From: an uncultured Clostridia bacterium
Lineage (GTDB): Bacteria > Bacillota > Clostridia > UBA1381
Assembly (NCBI GenBank): GCA_934444735.1
Contig: CAKSDE010000018.1
Location: 1 to 58,116 of the forward strand
DNA length: 58,116 nt
Direction of reading: 5' to 3'
Below are positions 53,442 through 58,116 of the stretch, one piece after another (the first letter of the stretch is position 1; each line of letters starts with the position of its first letter). The notes beneath the pieces are model-generated. The model was not told where the DNA came from and made no database searches. It saw only the letters and a program-made list of their open reading frames with translations. The position numbers and the translations under genes are program-made.

Positions 53442-54818
53442 TTAGAAAGTAACTACCGCGCCGGGAGAAGTCTCCTGAGCCTCGCGTATGATTTTCTTTT
53501 TCCAGTGACCGCAGAAATACATAATCGCGGTTATAACTGCCTCGGTTATCCATGAAAGAACAAGTCCGAGGTAGATTCCGTAAATTCCCTGTGTCGGGGT
53601 GAAGATTTCGGAAAATACTATACGCGATACCGCACCGATACAGGTGACGAGAATCAAAAGTCCCATTGCGCCCGTACCACGGTAAAATCCGTGGAAAAGG
53701 TTATTTACGAGATTAAACACAATAAACGGCAGATAAAGCCGTACATAATCAATTGTATATTGCAGCGCATCTCCCGTATAGCCGGCAGGGAAGAAAGAGG
53801 TGCATATTTTTTTAGAAAAGACTATGCAGACGGTAAGTACGGGAAGCAGGAACAGATTTGCCTGCAAAAATCCGACAAATACGCCTTTTCTGATCTGATT
53901 GAATTTCTTTGCACCGACGCATTGAGCCGTATATGTACTGAGCGTTTTGGTGGAATTTTGATAAACATTTGAGTTGATTGCGTATAACTTCAATACAACC
54001 GCATATGCGGCGGTAGCGCTTGCGGAAATGCCGTTTATCAGCGGTGCGATCCAGAGTGAGGTAAAATACATTGCCGATTGTTGCAAAGTAACCGGAAGTG
54101 AGTAGCTGAGCGATTTTTTTACGGCAGCAAAGTCAAAGAATTTACCCTTTAATGAGGGGAGATTTAATTCCGCAAAGCATTTTCTTATTCTGACAAGATA
54201 GCAAAGATCTATAATAAATGCTGAAATTACAGAAGAAAGAGCAATTCCCAAAACACCTGCTTTTAAGACTGTTACGGAAAAAATATTTCCACCGATATTC
54301 ATAACGGTCGATAGTATCGACATTTTTAAAGGATATGAGCTCATTCCGATCGCATTCATAATATGTACACCGGTATTGTTGAAGATGATAAAAACCAAGC
54401 CGAGAAGATATGTTATGTAATATATCGCAGCATCGTGATATACGTTTTTATCGACATTTAAAAATGCGAAAATCGGTCGGATAAAGGCAATGCAGATAAG
54501 TGCGATGAATACTATTACACACGCCATAACAGTGCAATTACTGTATATGTTCTTTCTCATGCCTTCGTAGTTTTTTTCTCCGAAAAGACGTGCGACGAAT
54601 ATGGAAAAGCCTGCACCGAATCCCCAGAAAAGGCCGGATATAAACTCCATTAAAGCGTTTGTCGAACCGATTGCGGCAATACCGTCCTCGCCTAAAAATT
54701 TCCCGGCAATTATCGTGTTTATCACACCATAGGCTTGCGAGAGCAATCCCGAAAGTACAAGCGGAATTGCAAAAATGATAAATGTCTTGTAGATATTGCC
54801 TTTTGTTAAATCCTTCAT
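53442..54818 (-). CDS. MATE-family efflux transporter
   Basis: A 458-residue membrane protein with twelve hydrophobic segments in two homologous halves. IPLVLSGLLSQAYGVINTIIAGKFLGEDGIAAIG and GFGAGFSIFVARLFGEKN are typical of the first half; PLINGISASATAAYAVVLKLYAI begins the second. It would export drugs or metabolites using a cation gradient. AAAGGAG precedes the ATG. It is a single gene with no linked regulator apart from the divergent DeoR-type gene 538 bp away. Confidence 0.9.
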   Translation of the reverse strand: MKDLTKGNIYKTFIIFAIPLVLSGLLSQAYGVINTIIAGKFLGEDGIAAIGSTNALMEFISGLFWGFGAGFSIFVARLFGEKNYEGMRKNIYSNCTVMACVIVFIALICIAFIRPIFAFLNVDKNVYHDAAIYYITYLLGLVFIIFNNTGVHIMNAIGMSSYPLKMSILSTVMNIGGNIFSVTVLKAGVLGIALSSVISAFIIDLCYLVRIRKCFAELNLPSLKGKFFDFAAVKKSLSYSLPVTLQQSAMYFTSLWIAPLINGISASATAAYAVVLKLYAINSNVYQNSTKTLSTYTAQCVGAKKFNQIRKGVFVGFLQANLFLLPVLTVCIVFSKKICTSFFPAGYTGDALQYTIDYVRLYLPFIVFNLVNNLFHGFYRGTGAMGLLILVTCIGAVSRIVFSEIFTPTQGIYGIYLGLVLSWITEAVITAIMYFCGHWKKKIIREAQETSPGAVVTF

Positions 54819-54892
54819 TATAAAACTCCTTTTTTTGATTATAAATCAGAGGTTAATCTCTCTGATTTTTTACAACCCTTGGATTTTTTTGA

Positions 54893-55230
54893 GGGGATAG
54901 GAAAAAAGCTTTGGAATTAACAAACTGAGCCAAGGCTTTAGCTTTGGGATACCCGACGGCGTACATCCATAGGGTTCCCGAAAACCAAAGGTTTTGGGGA
55001 AAGAGGAGAAACAGCGTAATGATTCAATCGTGAATTTTTATTTTGCGATTGAATATATATCGCTTGTTTCGACGACCAAGTGGCGAAGTTTGTTGATAGC
55101 AAGAAATTATTTGATGAAAAATCATATTTTTTGATTTTTCTACCTCGTATCAAACTCGATTACAACATTTGTATTTACTGTAAGATTTACTTTCTTCTTT
55201 TCTTGCGTTCCGGAGTTTTTTTACATCCCC
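54893..55230. repeat. MITE-like element with imperfect terminal inverted repeats
   Basis: GGGGATAGGAAAAAAGCTTTGG (from 54893) and the complement of 55208-55230 agree at about 19 of 24 positions. The 338-bp interior has no gene but several hairpins: TTCAATCG/CGATTGAA (about 55022-55055), GAAAAATCA/TGATTTTTC (about 55117-55140) and GGGATACCC/GGGTTCCC (about 54946-54980). A shortened relative lies at 47805. This accounts for most of the 54819-55356 gap. Confidence 0.55.
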
Positions 55231-55245
55231 TTGTTTAAATATGGG

Positions 55246-55274
55246 TTGAAATTTATTTTGAAATCGTGTATAAT
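55246..55274 (+). promoter_or_regulatory. Promoter of the DeoR-type regulator
   Basis: TTGAAA (55246-55251), a 17-nt spacer and TATAAT (55269-55274). An overlapping second set, TTGAAA 55258-55263 with TATAAT 55280-55285 (16-nt spacer), is also good. Confidence 0.7.
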
Positions 55275-55356
55275 TATATTATAATTATCAGAAATTTTCA
55301 AGTGAGTTTGAAATAATGAATATTTCTCAACAATTCTCAAAAAAGGAGGAGGGCAT

Positions 55357-56115
55357 ATGTACCCTAAAGAGCGCATCGATGCCGTATATAACATTATTAA
55401 AGAAAACGGTTATGTGACGGTGAAATATCTGGTTGAGGAGATGCATTACAGCAATGCTACGATAAATCGCGATCTTAATATATTGGAAAAACAGGATTTG
55501 ATAAAGCGAAGCTACGGCGGTGTGGAAATCGTGGAGCAAAAGGAGGTGCCGCTTGTTTTTCGCTATCATAAGATGAAATCGGCAAAGAATAAGATGGGGA
55601 AGAAGGCGGCGGAGCTGATATGCGACGGAGATACCGTATTTATCGACGGATCAACAACGACCGAGAGCATCGGAAAATATATCACAAATAAAAAGGATAT
55701 AACGGTCATTACAAGTAATCTTGCGCTTGTATTGTACTTAAGCGAGTTTAATATACATACTGTCTGCCTGGGCGGAAGTGTTGTGGAAATACCGTATATG
55801 CTCGGGGGTCAGATTGCGGTTGAAAATGCGATGAAATACCATGCTGATAAGGCGTTTTTCTCGACGGGTGTACTGTCGCTGGACGGAAAAATCGGATCGA
55901 TTACCTGGGACAGCGGAAATTTTCGCCTGCTGCATCAGGTGATGATGAATAATTCAAAGGTGAATTGCTGCATTATGGATCATGAAAAGGTGGGGATTGA
56001 TTATAAGTCGATTCTGTGCAGCGTTGATGATGTGGACTATTTGATTACCGATTATAAATTTGATGAAAAATTTTGCGCTGATTTTAAAAATACTAAGATT
56101 ATAACGGTGAGGTGA
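55357..56115 (+). CDS. DeoR-family transcriptional regulator
   Basis: A 252-residue repressor-type regulator. The N-terminal helix-turn-helix is MYPKERIDAVYNIIKENGYVTVKYLVEEMHYSNATINRDL, followed by RSYGGV; the sugar-phosphate sensor domain has CDGDTVFIDGSTTTESIGKY, VITSNLAL and DKAFFSTGVLSLDG. No sugar gene is beside it; the downstream gene, 6 nt away, is a DNA methylase-like gene. AGGAGG precedes the ATG. Confidence 0.9.
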   Translation: MYPKERIDAVYNIIKENGYVTVKYLVEEMHYSNATINRDLNILEKQDLIKRSYGGVEIVEQKEVPLVFRYHKMKSAKNKMGKKAAELICDGDTVFIDGSTTTESIGKYITNKKDITVITSNLALVLYLSEFNIHTVCLGGSVVEIPYMLGGQIAVENAMKYHADKAFFSTGVLSLDGKIGSITWDSGNFRLLHQVMMNNSKVNCCIMDHEKVGIDYKSILCSVDDVDYLITDYKFDEKFCADFKNTKIITVR

Positions 56116-56121
56116 GATGAT

Positions 56122-57810
56122 ATGCATGAAAATGAGATTTCTTATGCGACCGTTAAAAATTGGGAAAAGCTTAACACAAATTCGGAGGGCAGACTGGAAA
56201 AACGCGCAAATAAGAGAAGATCGAAAAAGAGAATTATTCCGTGTGAATATCTTGAAAATAAAGAGAATATAGCGATTATTGAAAAAATTGCCGGGCTTGC
56301 AGCGGGGAAAGATATTAAAAATATCATGTACACTCTTTCACTGATTTTTTTGAAAAGTGTGGGAATTTCGGAGGATGGAAATGTTAAGACGGTTATGACG
56401 GAGTACAATGGATATTCATATTTAAGCGAATTTGAGGATATTTTGCTCCCAAGCGATGAATACGATTTTTTGGGCGCGGTGTATCAGTCGCTTTTGTCCG
56501 AGGGCAGAAAGAATACGATCGGTTCATATTATACCCCGAAAAAAATCGTAGAGGATATGGTTTCTGACATTGATTTGACGGAGGATCAGACATTTTTAGA
56601 TCCGTGCTGCGGGAGCGGAGCATATATTCTGGCGCTTAAAAATGCTCAGCCGGAAAATATTTTCGGCTTTGACAGTGATCCTGTTGCGGTGATGCTGGCA
56701 AAGGTGAATTTGCTTATAAAATATGCCGATTCGGATTTTTTGCCGAAAATATTTTGCAGAGATTATCTCTTGGACAAAGAGGAAAGCCAATATGATTACA
56801 TCTCTACAAATCCGCCGTGGGGAGCGTTTTTGACGGAGATGCAAAAAAAAGAATCCTTTTCCTGTTTTTTTAAAAAGGCGTATTCGCAGTTAAAAGAGGG
56901 CGGGAGGATAAGATTTTTATTCCCCGAGTCAGTTCTGAATGTAAAGGTACATAAAGATATAAGAGAGTTCCTGCTTAAATGCTGCAAGCTTGAGAGTATA
57001 ACGGTGTATAATAATGATTTTTCGGGAGTGACAACAAAATATGTAAATATATCGGCGAAAAAAGCCGAGCCGGGGAAAAAGGTTATTTACAAATCGGGAA
57101 ATCGGGATGAGATAGTCAGCACAAAAGCATTTGAGCTGACGGAAAATCTGACCTTTAATATGCTTTGCGATGAGGACATTGCGATTTTAAATAAGGCAAA
57201 AAGAATCGGAAAATATAATTTGTCGGATAGCGTGTGGGCTTTGGGAATTGTCACCGGGGACAATAAAAATAAACTTTTTGCCGAACCCGGGGTACAGCGC
57301 GAAAAGATATACACCGGCAGAGAAATTGAGCGCTACAGGCTAAAGTGCGCAAAAAATTATATTGTATACGAACCGAAAAATCTTCAGCAGACGGCAAAGA
57401 AGGAAATATACCGCGCGACTGAAAAGCTTGTATATAAATTCATTTCGGACAGATTGGTTTTTGCTTATGATGACAGCGGAGCGCTTTTTTTAAACAGCGC
57501 CAATATGCTGATTCCCAAAATTCCAGGTATGTCGGTAAAAACCGTAATGGCGTTTTTAAATTCGGAATTGTACAGTTATTTTTACAGAAAGCTTTTCGGG
57601 GAAGTGAAGGTGTTAAAGGGGAATCTGATAAATCTGCCATTTGCCCGAATTGACAGCAGCCTGAACGAAAAAACGGACAGGCTCGCGGAAAGGGTTATAC
57701 ATGAACTTTCAGACGATGCGGAAGAGGAGTTGCAGAGCTTGATATATCAGGTATTTGAAATGACGGAATCGGAGATAAAACATATAAAAAATGAATTAAA
57801 AAGAAAGTAA
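56122..57810 (+). CDS. Solitary N6-adenine DNA methyltransferase (TaqI-like)
   Basis: A 562-residue protein. Residues 1-40 (ISYATVKNWEKLN, then a Lys/Arg-rich stretch) resemble a DNA-binding helix-turn-helix; the region 100-150 contains GSYYTPKKIVEDM typical of N6 methylases. The AdoMet motif I is DPCCGSG at residue 160 and the catalytic motif IV is NPPWG at residue 230. The C-terminal half (TGREIERYRL, LNSELYSYFYRKLFGEVKVLKGNLINLPF) resembles the TaqI-type target recognition domain. No restriction nuclease or specificity gene is visible. AGGTGAGATGAT precedes the start. Whether it is an epigenetic regulator or part of a defence system is open. Confidence 0.85.
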   Translation: MHENEISYATVKNWEKLNTNSEGRLEKRANKRRSKKRIIPCEYLENKENIAIIEKIAGLAAGKDIKNIMYTLSLIFLKSVGISEDGNVKTVMTEYNGYSYLSEFEDILLPSDEYDFLGAVYQSLLSEGRKNTIGSYYTPKKIVEDMVSDIDLTEDQTFLDPCCGSGAYILALKNAQPENIFGFDSDPVAVMLAKVNLLIKYADSDFLPKIFCRDYLLDKEESQYDYISTNPPWGAFLTEMQKKESFSCFFKKAYSQLKEGGRIRFLFPESVLNVKVHKDIREFLLKCCKLESITVYNNDFSGVTTKYVNISAKKAEPGKKVIYKSGNRDEIVSTKAFELTENLTFNMLCDEDIAILNKAKRIGKYNLSDSVWALGIVTGDNKNKLFAEPGVQREKIYTGREIERYRLKCAKNYIVYEPKNLQQTAKKEIYRATEKLVYKFISDRLVFAYDDSGALFLNSANMLIPKIPGMSVKTVMAFLNSELYSYFYRKLFGEVKVLKGNLINLPFARIDSSLNEKTDRLAERVIHELSDDAEEELQSLIYQVFEMTESEIKHIKNELKRK

Positions 57811-57818
57811 TTAACATA

Positions 57819-58116
57819 AAAAATCTCTTATCATTCCTTGCCATACGGATAAGAGAAACGTTAAATTATTATTTATGCCGACGTATGGCGGCGGAATGGA
57901 GAATAACGTGAAAGTACCTTTCACGTTAGCCTCCGGCAGGATTTGATTGCCCGTGCAAAAATTTTCTCGTTGCACCCGAAAAACGCACATGGGCGTAAAA
58001 ATCTCTTATCATTCCTTGCCATACGGATAAGAGAAACTAAAATTATTATTTATGCCGACGTATGGCGGCGGAATGGAGAATAACGTGAAAGTACCTTTCA
58101 CGTTAGCCTCCGGCAG
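57819..58116. repeat. Tandem direct repeat of about 178 bp with palindromes
   Basis: Bases 57819-57939 recur at 57997-58116 (one deletion and one substitution), separated by a 57-bp piece; the second copy reaches the window edge, so the array may continue. Each copy holds CTCTTATC/GATAAGAG, a larger stem CATTCC-CCATACG with CGTATGG-GGAATG, GCCG/CGGC, and a perfect palindrome TAACGTGAAAG-TAC-CTTTCACGTTA (57904-57928). The spacer has GTGCAA/TTGCAC. No reading frame is present. Confidence 0.8.

Noticed and set aside
53210..53452. Open frame of 80 codons after the yitT-like gene
   Set aside because: It runs through inverted and direct repeats and a terminator, has no ribosome site and no recognisable domain.
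53442..54818. Second polysaccharide flippase
   Set aside because: Motifs and length fit MATE exporters, and it stands alone far from the glycan genes.
57819..58116. CRISPR array
   Set aside because: The repeated unit is about 120 bases with only two copies and a period near 178; CRISPR repeats are 20-40 bases with short regular spacers, and no cas genes are seen.

Overview
The window reads as chromosomal DNA of an anaerobic, low-to-moderate GC Gram-positive bacterium, most likely class Clostridia (Bacillota). The grounds are the ylmH-divIVA-ileS gene order, a PhoP-PhoR/Pst locus with TTAACA-type Pho boxes, an SLH-domain surface protein, two cyclic-di-GMP-I riboswitches, TTGACA-N17-TATAAT promoters with strong AGGAGG-type ribosome sites, and a set of oxygen-sensitive iron-sulfur redox enzymes. 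The species cannot be named from the sequence alone. No rRNA, tRNA, CRISPR array or complete transposase gene was seen.

Layout. 1-1627: the tail of an upstream gene, then a DUF3343 Se/S-carrier-like protein overlapping a cysteine desulfurase. 1789-5631: a large cytoplasmic GH2 glycosidase. 5754-10587: a complete branched-chain amino acid ABC transporter (livJHMGF). 10711-18063, minus strand: a phosphate operon in the order pstS-pstC-pstA-pstB-phoU-HAD phosphatase-phoP-phoR, with Pho boxes in front and a hairpin-rich 215-bp MITE-like repeat between pstS and pstC. 18310-34964: an exopolysaccharide locus in two transcription units, each opened by a near-consensus promoter and a c-di-GMP-I riboswitch. 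Unit 1 is a Wzy-like polymerase, two Wzz-like proteins, four glycosyltransferases, a flippase and a pyruvyl transferase. Unit 2 is an SLH protein, a priming sugar transferase, a GT2, a metallophosphoesterase and a deacetylase-like protein. 35058-35372: a small PQ-loop-like membrane protein.

35617-47795 is the most interesting region. An orphan CitB/DcuR-like response regulator precedes an LDH-fold enzyme that carries the malate-type specificity arginine, a class II fumarase, and nine closely packed genes coding for HdrB, HdrC, HdrA, FlxD(MvhD), FlxC, FlxB, FlxA, a fumarate reductase-type iron-sulfur subunit and a fumarate reductase-type flavoprotein. Read together they suggest a soluble, possibly electron-bifurcating NADH-dependent fumarate reductase at the end of an oxaloacetate-malate-fumarate-succinate branch. 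This is inference from gene content and motifs; no activity is shown by the sequence.

48198-52223: ylmH, divIVA and ileS, behind a strong promoter and an unexplained structured leader of about 200 nt. 52348-54818: a YitT-family membrane protein and, on the minus strand, a MATE transporter. 55357-57810: a DeoR-type regulator followed by a solitary N6-adenine DNA methylase-like protein. The window ends inside a tandem direct repeat (unit about 178 bp) with several internal palindromes. Several different small inverted-repeat elements (MITE-like) are scattered through the non-coding gaps.
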